DNA of 64,000 bases, from the NCBI GenBank assembly GCA_963826035.1, contig CAWGVZ010000010.1, positions 2,046,001 to 2,110,000 on the forward strand. Reading direction: 5' to 3'. This stretch comes from Actinophytocola sp963826035. Lineage in GTDB: Bacteria > Actinomycetota > Actinomycetes > Mycobacteriales > Pseudonocardiaceae. The position numbers were made by a program, and so were the translations under genes. Shown here piece after piece: positions 48,701 through 57,418 of this stretch; the stretch's first letter is position 1; every line of letters starts with the position of its first letter. The notes beneath the pieces were generated by a model that saw only the letters and a program-made list of their open reading frames with translations, had not been told where the DNA came from and did not search any database.

Positions 48701-51700
48701 CCTGTCCGAGGTGGTTGAGGTCGACCTGTTGGGTGGCCCGGCCTGCGAGGTCGTAGTGCGTGCGGGACGCCCTTCTCTCGCCGTCGGTGACCTTCACCTG
48801 CCGGCCGGCACGGTCATATCCCAAGTGGACGTTCACACCTGCGGCGGTCGTGAGCCTGGTCAGCTGGTCCAGCGCGTCATAGGTGTACGTGCTGTCCGCA
48901 CCGCTCGGAGTCGCGGTGGTGGTCACGTTGCTGGCGTCGTCGTAGGTGTACGTGCTCGTGTAGGTACCCGGCGTTGGGTACCGCTCGAGCTGGCTGTGGG
49001 TGATCTGGCGACCGAGATCGTCATACGTGCTTTCGGTCCGCGCCCCCGTGGGATCGGTGACCGACAGCAACTCCCCCGTGCGGGTGTACGTGTAGTTCCA
49101 CTGACCTCCTGCTTCGCCCGCGTTGTCGGCGTGTGGATCCGTCTGCTGGATCAGCCTGCCCAGTTGGTCATACATGTAGCGGGCGACCGTGCCGCGCGGC
49201 CCGGTCAACGCGGTGACTCGGCCGAGCTCGTCGTAGCTGGTTGTGGTGGTGGCTTCGATCGAAGAAGTGGAACCGGGTGGCGTGTAGTTCGGGGTGGTGG
49301 CCGAGGTCTGCCGGCCGAGTTTGTCGTACGCGAAACGCCAGGTGTTGTCGTTGGCGTCGGTCGTGTGGGTCAGATTTCCGAACGTGTCGTAGCCCGCGAT
49401 CGTGGTCGGGCGGGCGGTCACCGGCTGCTCGCCGACATTCTCGACGACCACCGGCGGCGCCGCACTGGACACGACCTGACCGAGTTCGTCGTAGCGGACG
49501 TTCGTGGTGGACGCGGCGGGGTCGACGATCGAGGTGACCAACCCGCGCTGGTCGTAGCGATACGACGTGGTCAACGACTCCGTTCCTGTGTGGACGGTCT
49601 CGCTGGTCTGCCGCCCCGCCAGGTCGTAGCCGAAGTCGACGACCTCGGCGCCCGTGTCGGCCGTGATTCCCGTGTTGGACTCGAGTCCGGTCATCCGGAC
49701 GCTGGTGACGTCGCCGTTGCGGTTGTAGGTGAGCGCCGTGCGCCGGTTCAGTCCACCGGGGTCGGCGGTGGTCGCGGCACGACGGCCGACCGCATCGGTT
49801 TCGAAGGTGGTGACCCGGCCACCGGCCGTGGTCACGCGGGCGGGATTGCCGGCAGCGTCGTAGGTGGTCTCGGATAGCACCAGGTCGCGCTTCGTACCGT
49901 CGGGGTTGTGGATGCCGAGGGCGGACGTTTTGAAGAGCAGGCCGTCGTTGTAGTACCGGTAGCCGGTGGCGCGGCCCATGGCGTCGGTGCTGCGGACCAA
50001 CTGCCCCGCCAGGTCATAGGCGTACGAGGCGAGCACCAGGTAGTCGTTGGGGCCCGGCTCGGCTCCGTCGGGATCGCCGTTCCAGCCACGGAGCCGGACC
50101 TCGGCGATCGCGTTCCGTGCGGTGTAGGCGTACTCGTACTGCACACCGCTGGCGTCGACCATGCGGGTGCGGTTGCCGAAGCGGTCGTAGCCGAAGCTGG
50201 TCTCGTTGCCTTCGGCGTCGGTCACGCGAACGACACGGTTGTGCTCGTCGTACACGAGCGTCGCGGTTCGGGTGGGATCCCCGCCGGTCAGGTCGACGGC
50301 CTCGGCACTGGTCGGGTTACCGTCCGCGTCGTAACTGGTGGTCGTGCGCAGCCGGTGCGTGTCGCCGGTGATCTCGTTGGTCACGCCCGGGCTGGTCTGG
50401 ACGGTCGGGCGGGACAGTTCGTCGTACGCGACGGTCGCGGTGACCCCACCGGGAAAAGTGTCCGAGATCTGTGTGGTCGAGATCCGTCGACCGAGTGCGT
50501 CGTAGCCGAACCTGGTGACCAGCCCGGCAGCGGACGTCACCTGGGCGAGGTCACCGTTGCTGAAGTACGAGTAACGGGTGACGGCGCCCATCGGGTTGAT
50601 GGTGGTCTCCACGAGCCCGGCCGGAGTGTTGCCGCCACCGAACGCCGGCGAGCTGTCAGTGGTGTAGGTGTGGCGAACGACGCCGCCGTCGGGCGTGGTC
50701 TGGGTTTCCAACTGCCCACGAGCGGTGTAGGTGTACGCGGTGCGGTACTGGTTGTCGGTCGCGCCGGTGGACCGAGCGTCGCGTGCGGCGATGACCTTGT
50801 CCAGACGCGGATCGGTCAGGTCCGAACCGACCGGGGTGTACTCGAAGTATGCGGTCTGGCAGTCGGTCGGCGCGATGCGGCAGGTCTTGCGTGAAGTGAC
50901 GTTCCCGCGCGGGTCATGCGCGAGAGTGATCGAGTTGCCGTTCTCGTCGGTGATGACGTGCTGGAAGCCGTTGTCGTCGTAGGTGAACGTGCGGGCGCCC
51001 TGGAACTCGATGGGCGGGAACGAACCCGGGCCGCCCCCGATGGGGATCTCGCAGAATGGTGGCTTGTCCGGCGGTGGTGGGCAGGTGGCCGGTGGGGTCA
51101 CGACACTCTCGTCGGGTGGCGGGCCGTCCTCTGGTCGCGTTTCCATCCCAAGTGGAGCGAGGTACCGCAGGATACGGCCGCGGAGGGGGTCGTATTCGTA
51201 GAAGTGAGCGCGGCCGCCCGGGTCCGTCACCCGTACCGTGCGAACGATGTTGGTGGGGTCGCCGGACACGACCGGGGCAGCGAGCTCCCAGGTGCCGCCG
51301 TTGCGGTCGGTGTACTCGAGGAGCCGGTCGCGTCCGGTGTCGTAGGTCATGGTCGCAGTGGTCTTGCCGCTGGGCAGCACGGTTTTCGTCATCTGGTCGG
51401 CGGCTGCGCGGGCCTGGAAGTGCGCCTGGACGGCCGGCAGGCCGAGCGGGTGCTGGTAGATCGCGACCTCGTCGATCAGACCGGAGAACGACTGGCGTTG
51501 CGCGGTGCCCGTCTCGGGCCAGGCCGACCCCGCCGGGAGGTGCGCCGCGCCGACCTGGCTGTAGGTGAACGGCGCGTTGTCGATCACGCCGGCCCGGGTG
51601 CCCACGGCCTGGCCGTCCAGGTACATGGTCGTGGTGTTGAGCGAACTGGACAGCACGATGTGGTGCCACGCGTTGTCGTTCACCGTGCCCGGCGTGACGA

Positions 51701-54700
51701 TCTGGTCGAGCCGGCCCGTCCAGAACTGGCCACGGAGTTTGCCTGACGTGTCCACATAGAGCACGGGCACGTACTGCGTGGGCGCCGTCCCGAGTGGCTT
51801 GTTCTGCTTGCTGAACAGCGGTCCCGGTGTGTCCGTCCTGAACCACATCTCAACCGTCAGCTCACGGCTCTTCTTCACGACCCCGTCGGGCAGCGTGATC
51901 GCCGACGTGGTGCCGTTGAGGGAGGCTGCCGTGTCCTGCCCGCCGGCCACCACACCTTCGGCGCCCAAGCCGACGTCGAGGTACTTGGCGTTGTCGGCAC
52001 CGAGGTTGATGCCGATCTGGCTGAACGCGTCGACCCCGCCCTCCTCGCCGAGGCGCCAGTACGAGTCCGGTTTGGAGTCCACCACCGTGCTCCGATAGTG
52101 GGAACCGGTGGCGTAGTCGTACCGGGTGCATCCGTCGGTCGGGTCGCACACCTGGGTCAGGCGGTCGCCGTCGTAGGTGTAGGTCCAGGTCAACCGTCCG
52201 CCATCGACCGGATCGGTGCTCACTGTCCTGATATGGTTGCCGGTCCAGGTCAGCTGCAGGGACCGGTTGCTGGTGCGGTTGGTGACGGTGGCGAGTTTTC
52301 CGTCGGTGCCATATGTGAAGGCGACTGAGCGGCCGGCGTTGTCGTACAACTGGGTAAGCCGGCCATCGGCACGAAACACATACAGCGACGCGGACTTGTC
52401 GGTCAGCGTCCAGCCGCCGCCCTCCGCCGCGGTCCGTGCCACCAACGTGGCGTACCGGCCGGGTGGCGACATCAACCGGCCACCGGTGGGCTGGCCACTC
52501 GCGTTGAGGTTGGCGCCGAACCGGGCCTGCTGACCGTCCGGATAGGTGAGCATGACGTTGCCCGAGCCATCGCCGTCAGGGGTGATCCGCATGTCGTACT
52601 GGCTCGACCAACCGGCACCGAACGCCGAGTCCCGCCGCGGGTCGAGGCTGTTGTAGGTGCGCACCACCGACAACTTCGGACCGATGGTGGACACGGTCGC
52701 GTCGACCGCGCTCGCCGTGTAGTTCCCGACGTGTGGGTCGAACTCACCCGACTTGCCGCCGTACGGAGCATTGCCGAGGTGCGCGGTGATCTCCGGCTGC
52801 GGAACAGCGGTCAACAACGTGCTGAACGGAAGCGCCGGACTCTCCGAGGTACCGTCGAACGCGAACACCCGCCAGTGATATGTCTTGCTCCACTGCAGAC
52901 GCCCAGCTGGGACCGTCCACATGGTGCTCGTCTGTCGACCGGAGTCGAAGCAGGCGACCGGTCCCGGTTCGCAGATCTCGAACCGGTACCGCAACGAAGC
53001 GTTCGGTGGGGCGTCGATGTCCACGCCCTGCGCCCACAGGCTCGGGGTCAGCGTCGGCGCCGAGTATCCGTTGGGTGGGTACTGCGCCTTGATCACCGGT
53101 GCCACATCTTGCACGCGCAACACCAACACCGCGGGCGGGATCTGCTCGTCGGTGAACACCGGTCCGCCGTACCGCATCATGCTGAACTCGTACCGGTACG
53201 TTCCCGGTTCTACCGCCTTGATCGTCGCGTCGACCGTGACCGACGCTCCCCGCGCGACGTCGTGGGGGAGCTTCGCCGCGCTCGCCCACCCCACGTAGGC
53301 GCCGGAAGCATTGAAGTAGCGGTACACCAGCGAGTAGCCGTCCTTGATCAACGGGTGCACACCACGGTTGGTGATCGTGATCTTCACCTTGCCGCTCTGC
53401 GTCCGGGTCACCGGTGGGTCGGGCACGGGGTTCACGAACTTGTACTCCGCGTTGAACGGCGTGTGGGTCACCGCGAGACGAGGCGGGTTCGCCGTACCGG
53501 CGCCCGTGAACTTCTTCCACCCGAAGACATCGCTCTCCGACGCGCGCACCGTGAGCCCGTAGTTGGCCTGCTGTCCGGAGACCCACCGCTGCACCAGATC
53601 CCGACCGGGCACGCCCAGCCCGACCGGCTCGGTGGCCGTCGGGCATGGCGAAGTCGTCTGTCCACGCGGGATGTATCCGTGCGCGAAGGACGCGCTTGTC
53701 AGTGCCGGACCAAAACTGGGCCCGGGGAACCGGTTGTTGTCGTCCGCCGCCCAGTTCTGCGTCACCGGGTGCACGGTGATGGGCCGCGGGTTGCACGACC
53801 AGGAGTGGTAATTGGTCAGGGCCAGCTGAGCACCGAAGATCTTGTGGTTCCGCAGCGTCGACTCGACCCCGGGGAACCAGAGATAGCTCGCGGCCGTGTA
53901 GTGGCCGCCCGAGTCCCGGGAGTGTCCGACCTTCAGATCGCCGTCGACGCGACTGAAGTTCGAACCGTCGCTGTTGCGCTGCACGTACATGCTCGCCGGC
54001 GCCGCACGGACATCCACTGGCGGATCGACGGTAACCGGGTACACCCGCGCGGGATCCCGCAGCCACGCCGAGTCCAGCGTCATGCGGACTGCCTGGCCAC
54101 CCTGGTGCTCAACCAGTTCGTAGACCACGCCGTACGACGTCGCGTACTCGCCCTTCCGGTCGTCGTAGGCGGAATCGAACATGAATCCCTGCGGAATCCG
54201 CGCGCGTTCCTCGCCCTGCTCGTCGCGGAAGACCACCGCCCCGTCCACCACCGACGCCTTCATGCCGGTCAACCTCAGGGGGAACAGCCAGGAGTGCGGA
54301 GCGTCCGGCGACGCCAGCCGCAGACTTTCCTTGATGCCGGTCGGAGTGACCTCCAACCGCAGGTCGGTTTCCGGCCGCACGGCCGGGTAGGTGACCGTGT
54401 TCCCCTGGACCACGCCGGCCGAGGGCGCCGCGCCGTCCACACCGAACTCGAGTCGGTGCCCCGCGTCGATATCCATCCGCACCAGTGATTCGGCGTCGGC
54501 CGTGGGCGCTGTTCGGGTGCGCACCGAGTCAGCCGCGTTGTGCCAACCCTCCCTGTCCGAGCCGTCCGCCGCCTGGGGCACCAACCTGGTGTCGATCGGC
54601 TCCCAGCTGCCGTCGGAGCGCCGGAAGTTCATCGGCTCGCGACTGAACTCAGTGGTCCGTGTCCCGTCGGCATTGTCGAACGTCCGCTGTGTGCTGCCCC

Positions 54701-55070
54701 GCAACTCCGGCAACTCCTGGCTGGTCGCGGCATCGAATCCGCTCACCTGCCGCTCCGCGGCGCCCACGACCTGCGCCTCGTTGCTACCGCCCGGATCGGC
54801 CTGTCCCTCGATCGGCGGGTACTTCGACTGGAGTGACTCAGCGTCCGCGACGTTGCCGCGGCCGGCGGCCTCCTCGTGCGCCAACCCGGCCGCGTCACCC
54901 CACCGCTGGTCCGGCCCGTGTGCCGGGCTACCCACCTGCCGAGTGTCGCTCGGCGTGCCAGGGCCAATTGCCGTAGCCACGACCGCCACGACCAGCAATG
55001 CGGCAAACCCGCGCTGCACGCGCCAGCCAGAACGTCTACCGAGAAAGTTCGTTTCGATACCAGTCCGCAT
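45720..55070 (-). CDS. RHS/YD-repeat polymorphic toxin with Tse2-like ADP-ribosyltransferase tip
   Basis: This 3116-residue protein starts at ATG 55070 (alternative 55112) with a basic stretch and export helix (GFAALLVVAVVATAIG). Order: N-terminal beta region with a DNRLRE-type domain (about 327-504); further beta domains; DUF6531 (SVVRTYNSLDPRRDSAFGAG) near 790; a LamG-type domain at about 1035-1230 (LTVEMWFRTD, NAWHHIVLSS, YLDGQAVG) inside the repeat shell; YD repeats to about 2620; RHS core (GYQGDYTDPDTGQVNMTARW, then NYADPSGHDW); Gly-rich linker; a pretoxin (GFGALWDVADAITYMGEGNW); and the toxin from about 2970 (DLYRGMRVGPDG, GGMSVSPGSVYSLPDFRR, HGFIEPSRPMSVEEYQRLLA). The tip resembles Tse2-type ADP-ribosyltransferases. 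It should kill competing cells after delivery, with self-protection by the downstream immunity gene. The last 750 bases are AT-richer than the body. Confidence 0.85.
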   Translation of the reverse strand: MRTGIETNFLGRRSGWRVQRGFAALLVVAVVATAIGPGTPSDTRQVGSPAHGPDQRWGDAAGLAHEEAAGRGNVADAESLQSKYPPIEGQADPGGSNEAQVVGAAERQVSGFDAATSQELPELRGSTQRTFDNADGTRTTEFSREPMNFRRSDGSWEPIDTRLVPQAADGSDREGWHNAADSVRTRTAPTADAESLVRMDIDAGHRLEFGVDGAAPSAGVVQGNTVTYPAVRPETDLRLEVTPTGIKESLRLASPDAPHSWLFPLRLTGMKASVVDGAVVFRDEQGEERARIPQGFMFDSAYDDRKGEYATSYGVVYELVEHQGGQAVRMTLDSAWLRDPARVYPVTVDPPVDVRAAPASMYVQRNSDGSNFSRVDGDLKVGHSRDSGGHYTAASYLWFPGVESTLRNHKIFGAQLALTNYHSWSCNPRPITVHPVTQNWAADDNNRFPGPSFGPALTSASFAHGYIPRGQTTSPCPTATEPVGLGVPGRDLVQRWVSGQQANYGLTVRASESDVFGWKKFTGAGTANPPRLAVTHTPFNAEYKFVNPVPDPPVTRTQSGKVKITITNRGVHPLIKDGYSLVYRYFNASGAYVGWASAAKLPHDVARGASVTVDATIKAVEPGTYRYEFSMMRYGGPVFTDEQIPPAVLVLRVQDVAPVIKAQYPPNGYSAPTLTPSLWAQGVDIDAPPNASLRYRFEICEPGPVACFDSGRQTSTMWTVPAGRLQWSKTYHWRVFAFDGTSESPALPFSTLLTAVPQPEITAHLGNAPYGGKSGEFDPHVGNYTASAVDATVSTIGPKLSVVRTYNSLDPRRDSAFGAGWSSQYDMRITPDGDGSGNVMLTYPDGQQARFGANLNASGQPTGGRLMSPPGRYATLVARTAAEGGGWTLTDKSASLYVFRADGRLTQLYDNAGRSVAFTYGTDGKLATVTNRTSNRSLQLTWTGNHIRTVSTDPVDGGRLTWTYTYDGDRLTQVCDPTDGCTRYDYATGSHYRSTVVDSKPDSYWRLGEEGGVDAFSQIGINLGADNAKYLDVGLGAEGVVAGGQDTAASLNGTTSAITLPDGVVKKSRELTVEMWFRTDTPGPLFSKQNKPLGTAPTQYVPVLYVDTSGKLRGQFWTGRLDQIVTPGTVNDNAWHHIVLSSSLNTTTMYLDGQAVGTRAGVIDNAPFTYSQVGAAHLPAGSAWPETGTAQRQSFSGLIDEVAIYQHPLGLPAVQAHFQARAAADQMTKTVLPSGKTTATMTYDTGRDRLLEYTDRNGGTWELAAPVVSGDPTNIVRTVRVTDPGGRAHFYEYDPLRGRILRYLAPLGMETRPEDGPPPDESVVTPPATCPPPPDKPPFCEIPIGGGPGSFPPIEFQGARTFTYDDNGFQHVITDENGNSITLAHDPRGNVTSRKTCRIAPTDCQTAYFEYTPVGSDLTDPRLDKVIAARDARSTGATDNQYRTAYTYTARGQLETQTTPDGGVVRHTYTTDSSPAFGGGNTPAGLVETTINPMGAVTRYSYFSNGDLAQVTSAAGLVTRFGYDALGRRISTTQISDTFPGGVTATVAYDELSRPTVQTSPGVTNEITGDTHRLRTTTSYDADGNPTSAEAVDLTGGDPTRTATLVYDEHNRVVRVTDAEGNETSFGYDRFGNRTRMVDASGVQYEYAYTARNAIAEVRLRGWNGDPDGAEPGPNDYLVLASYAYDLAGQLVRSTDAMGRATGYRYYNDGLLFKTSALGIHNPDGTKRDLVLSETTYDAAGNPARVTTAGGRVTTFETDAVGRRAATTADPGGLNRRTALTYNRNGDVTSVRMTGLESNTGITADTGAEVVDFGYDLAGRQTSETVHTGTESLTTSYRYDQRGLVTSIVDPAASTTNVRYDELGQVVSSAAPPVVVENVGEQPVTARPTTIAGYDTFGNLTHTTDANDNTWRFAYDKLGRQTSATTPNYTPPGSTSSIEATTTTSYDELGRVTALTGPRGTVARYMYDQLGRLIQQTDPHADNAGEAGGQWNYTYTRTGELLSVTDPTGARTESTYDDLGRQITHSQLERYPTPGTYTSTYTYDDASNVTTTATPSGADSTYTYDALDQLTRLTTAAGVNVHLGYDRAGRQVKVTDGERRASRTHYDLAGRATQQVDLNHLGQALRQSSFGYDRAGNLATVTNPLGHISRYTSDALGRLTQQVEPVSATEQITTTFGYDAAGNRTRYTDGNGNTTRYTVNTWGLAESVIEPATDAHPDLDDRTWSAGYDIAANPVTLNAPGGVENTRTFDLLGQLTHETGTGAETATTEKQYDHDQLGRLVTSTAPGGADTFTFNDRGALLTSAGPSGDTTFGYDADGNLTTRTDAAGTATYGYTDNRLTSIRDSLTGTTQVLTYNNANQVRNIGYGGDRNRQFSYDDLGRLTRDELNRPWNATRAAPEVIAAVSYEYDNDDRLTEKQTEKVADSGVNTYTYDRSDRLTSWSHDPGDGASPTETTTYGWDGASNRTSVNDVTAEFDDRNRLLDDGESTYTYTPRGTLDTKTTGATTENLTFDAFDRLIQHGAVTYSYDALDRVAARNAQQFTYTGASNELATDGSTRFSRGPAGELLALESGADKRLTLADQHGDVIAGFNPEGRLERVADSTAYDPFGERTATTGTERPIGYQGDYTDPDTGQVNMTARWYTPGTGTFATRDSITLPTNPSSASNRYTYTGGSPTNYADPSGHDWASFCSSLPGFFKSFLCWDNPPGGGGSGGGSSGGCGGGGLSPEAKTAANPCCVSPEVRTARSCPGSGPGFGSGFGGIGGSASGSFNGRGGGRGGVGGAPRPDPAIAARAANRAAARNNPMPIPQAMLIPLYGDSFTPPVSTDPDLPSHATGAYQDPIDDITRSYQDLQRSITVDSNTLLGTVKNTITAPTEITPVSQPMVPYGCLAISGDSYQCPTHLNPPEVSSVDPHVVLGMGGMIPGFGALWDVADAITYMGEGNWGNALESLIFAVPGAGDAARAGNMIGEGEDLYRGMRVGPDGMPIVAPSKWGLGAKVEPPNADIPVDKNGMVYPNSGGMSVSPGSVYSLPDFRRSRANGGSDDRITDWCINSCDLPSGLKYVPDPKNKNHGFIEPSRPMSVEEYQRLLASTRHLWDVVLPPPHGTPPPSMGGIA

Positions 55071-55462
55071 CAACGGAATACCCTGCCCCTCCAGCATGAG
55101 GTGGCAAGACATGCCTGAGCAGAAATTCCGGCCACCGCAGGTACGAATACGACCCTCCCCACAGGGCCCCGCAAACTCAGAAATACCGGGTTCGCCGACG
55201 CTTGAGCAAGTGTTGCCACCCAGACGGACTAGCAGGCAATGTTACACGAAATATTTGTGATGCATGTCACTATCTCTTCACGTTGACGTTCCCCACCAGC
55301 GAAAACAAGACTGGTCGATGGCCCGCAGGGAGGCGGGCGACACTCTGCTCGAGCTCACTCATCGCTGACATTCGCGTTCGTCGGGGCGCACTGGGGGCAC
55401 CGGTCGACATCGTTCACGGCATCGCCATGTGGATTTCGCCATGTCAGTGGAAGGGATTTGTC
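55071..55462. promoter_or_regulatory. divergent promoter region with a Crp/GlxR-like site
   Basis: This 392-bp gap separates the RHS gene from the lectin operon. At 55256-55271 the sequence TGTGATGCATGTCACT matches the Crp/GlxR consensus TGTGA-N6-TCACA except for the last base. It also holds an AT-rich stretch at 55241-55260 that could contain promoters for either side. No gene is recognised in it. Confidence 0.55.
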
Positions 55463-57418
55463 GTGCGCAACAAATTCTGGTCGATCCCGCTGGCGATGGC
55501 CACCATCGTCGGCTTGATGACGTCATCCCTGGGCACGATATTGGCCACAGCTGACAAAAACTCTGCGACGACGTCGCAGGCGGAGGAAATCAGTAGCGAA
55601 ACCTCCGTTCTGCAATGCGCTTCCTCAGCGCCGATCTACCGGGTCACAACTGCCGGTCGCATGCACCTGTATCAACACCTGGACCCCGAGACCGGCACGG
55701 AGTCGTGGAATCCCAACTGGCCACAGATCAGCAACGGTTGGGACGACGGGCGACCGGTCGCAGCCCCGGACGGGGTGTTCTACGGCGCGTGGAACACCGG
55801 CGAACTGCGCCGCTATCGATGGAACGGGACGACCTGGGACACGTTCGACGGGGCCGCGTCCGAGACGATCGATGCCACCGGATGGGCGCACTACAACACC
55901 CCCGACTACCGCAACCGCATCACCGTCGACGCCGAAGGGCACATCTACACGGTCGAACCGGACGGCTACCTGCACTGGCGCTCGTACGATCACGCCACCA
56001 AGACGATGACGCACCGTGTCATCGCCTCCGGCTGGAACCAGTTCAACCACATCGTCGCCGCCGGCCGCGGCGTGCTCTACGCACGCACACCCGCCGGAAC
56101 CCTCTACCGCTACCGGTACCACGCCGCCTCCCAACGACTCGCCTACAACAGACAGGTCGGCGGCGGCTGGCAGATCTTCGACCGGATATTCTCCGCAGGC
56201 GGCGACATCCTCTACGCCATCAAGCCCAGCGGCGCGATGCACTGGTACCGCTTCAACGAGGACACCGACACCTGGGCGGCGTCATCTGGCCGATGGATGA
56301 GCGGCGGCTGGAGCGACTGGGCCACCATGGCACTTCCCACCGCCTGCAACCGGGTCGGCACCAGCGTTCCGCAGCGTCCATCGGTCCCCGCCCAACTCCA
56401 CGGCGCCGTCACCCTGCTCAAGGCCGCCAACAACCAGGTCCACTACACCTATGTCGACCCAGAAGGCCGAGCCATCCACGCCGCGGTGACCGACCTCAGT
56501 GGAGAGACGCCGGCAGGGCTGGCCGCCGTGCCGGGCTTCACCGGAGCTACAGCGACCACGAGCACCGCGGAACACCAGAACGGCCGCGTCCAACTCGTCG
56601 CCAACGGCACCGACGCCGAACTCCGCGCCGACAACCAGACCGCTGCCAGCGGGCCCTGGGCCGGCACCACCTCGTTCGGCGGCTTCATGGCGACGCCGGC
56701 ATCCGCTGTCCGGCTGAGCAACAACACGCTGTCGCTCTTTGCCCTCGACGCGGATCACGGCCTGTGGGCCCGGCGACAGTCAGCAGCCAACGGGCCCATC
56801 GCACTGTGGATGCCCATCGGCGCCACACCGCTCGCCCACGAACGGCTCACCCTCGTACCCACCGCCACCGGCGTTCGCCTCATCGGCTTGGGCCGCGACG
56901 GCCGTTTCCACACCGCCACCTACGAGAACAACACCCTGAGCAGCTGGACGAACCTCGGCGGCAGCATGTTCACCGGTGTGGCATCGGCTGTCGTGATGCC
57001 GGACAACACGCTCCAACTCTTCGCCACCGACACCGCCGGCACCGTCCTCACCCAACGCCAAACCGCCGCCGGTTTCCCCGGAACCTGGGCACTCATCCCC
57101 GGCCTCACTGCTGCCGGAAGCCCGTCGGCCATCATGTCGCCGGAAGGCACCCTCCAGATCGTCGCCAGAGGATCGGACGACTACGTCAACTACTCCGGCC
57201 AGGCCGCGCCCGGCTCTCCGGCCTTCACCCCTTGGCGCCAGGTCACCGACGAACAGACCTCCACCGACCCCACCGCGCTCGCCGTACCCAACGAAGCCAC
57301 CTGGGTCGTCGCCTACCTCAACGACATCAGCGCACCCAAGCTCCACCGCTACCGACCCACCACCACGCGATCCACCGCCGACGCGACCTTCACCGAGATC
57401 CCACTGGGATGGACATGA
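55463..57418 (+). CDS. secreted tachylectin-2/PLL-type beta-propeller lectin
   Basis: This 651-residue precursor starts at GTG 55463 with GGAAGGGA 5 nt upstream; the frame is open further up, but without a ribosome site. Signal: NKFWSIPLAMATIVGLMTSS. Residues about 52-290 are tachylectin-type blades (GRMHLYQHLD, GELRRYRWNGTTWDTFDG, HIVAAGRGVLYARTPAGTLY, IFSAGGDILYAIKPSGAMHW). Residues about 300-651 form a PLL-like propeller (NTLSLFALDADHGLWARRQS, NTLQLFATDTAGTVLTQRQT). Both bind sugars, commonly on cell surfaces. The ATGA overlap couples it to the methyltransferase gene. It is divergent from the RHS toxin. Confidence 0.85.
   Translation: MRNKFWSIPLAMATIVGLMTSSLGTILATADKNSATTSQAEEISSETSVLQCASSAPIYRVTTAGRMHLYQHLDPETGTESWNPNWPQISNGWDDGRPVAAPDGVFYGAWNTGELRRYRWNGTTWDTFDGAASETIDATGWAHYNTPDYRNRITVDAEGHIYTVEPDGYLHWRSYDHATKTMTHRVIASGWNQFNHIVAAGRGVLYARTPAGTLYRYRYHAASQRLAYNRQVGGGWQIFDRIFSAGGDILYAIKPSGAMHWYRFNEDTDTWAASSGRWMSGGWSDWATMALPTACNRVGTSVPQRPSVPAQLHGAVTLLKAANNQVHYTYVDPEGRAIHAAVTDLSGETPAGLAAVPGFTGATATTSTAEHQNGRVQLVANGTDAELRADNQTAASGPWAGTTSFGGFMATPASAVRLSNNTLSLFALDADHGLWARRQSAANGPIALWMPIGATPLAHERLTLVPTATGVRLIGLGRDGRFHTATYENNTLSSWTNLGGSMFTGVASAVVMPDNTLQLFATDTAGTVLTQRQTAAGFPGTWALIPGLTAAGSPSAIMSPEGTLQIVARGSDDYVNYSGQAAPGSPAFTPWRQVTDEQTSTDPTALAVPNEATWVVAYLNDISAPKLHRYRPTTTRSTADATFTEIPLGWT
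57392..57418 (+). repeat. 27-nt junction repeat, copy A
   Basis: This segment ends the lectin gene and contains the start of the methyltransferase gene. It shares 25 of 27 bases with 58273-58299 and includes ATCCCACTGG and ATGGACATGA. It encodes the ending EIPLGWT. Confidence 0.8.

Noticed and set aside
48423..49877. Plus-strand open frame of about 480 codons inside the RHS gene
   Set aside because: Val/Gly/Arg-rich antisense of YD repeats.
47000..52700. Tandem DNA repeats or a CRISPR-like array in the RHS region
   Set aside because: The periodicity comes from degenerate YD protein repeats; the DNA units are not identical and there are no spacers.
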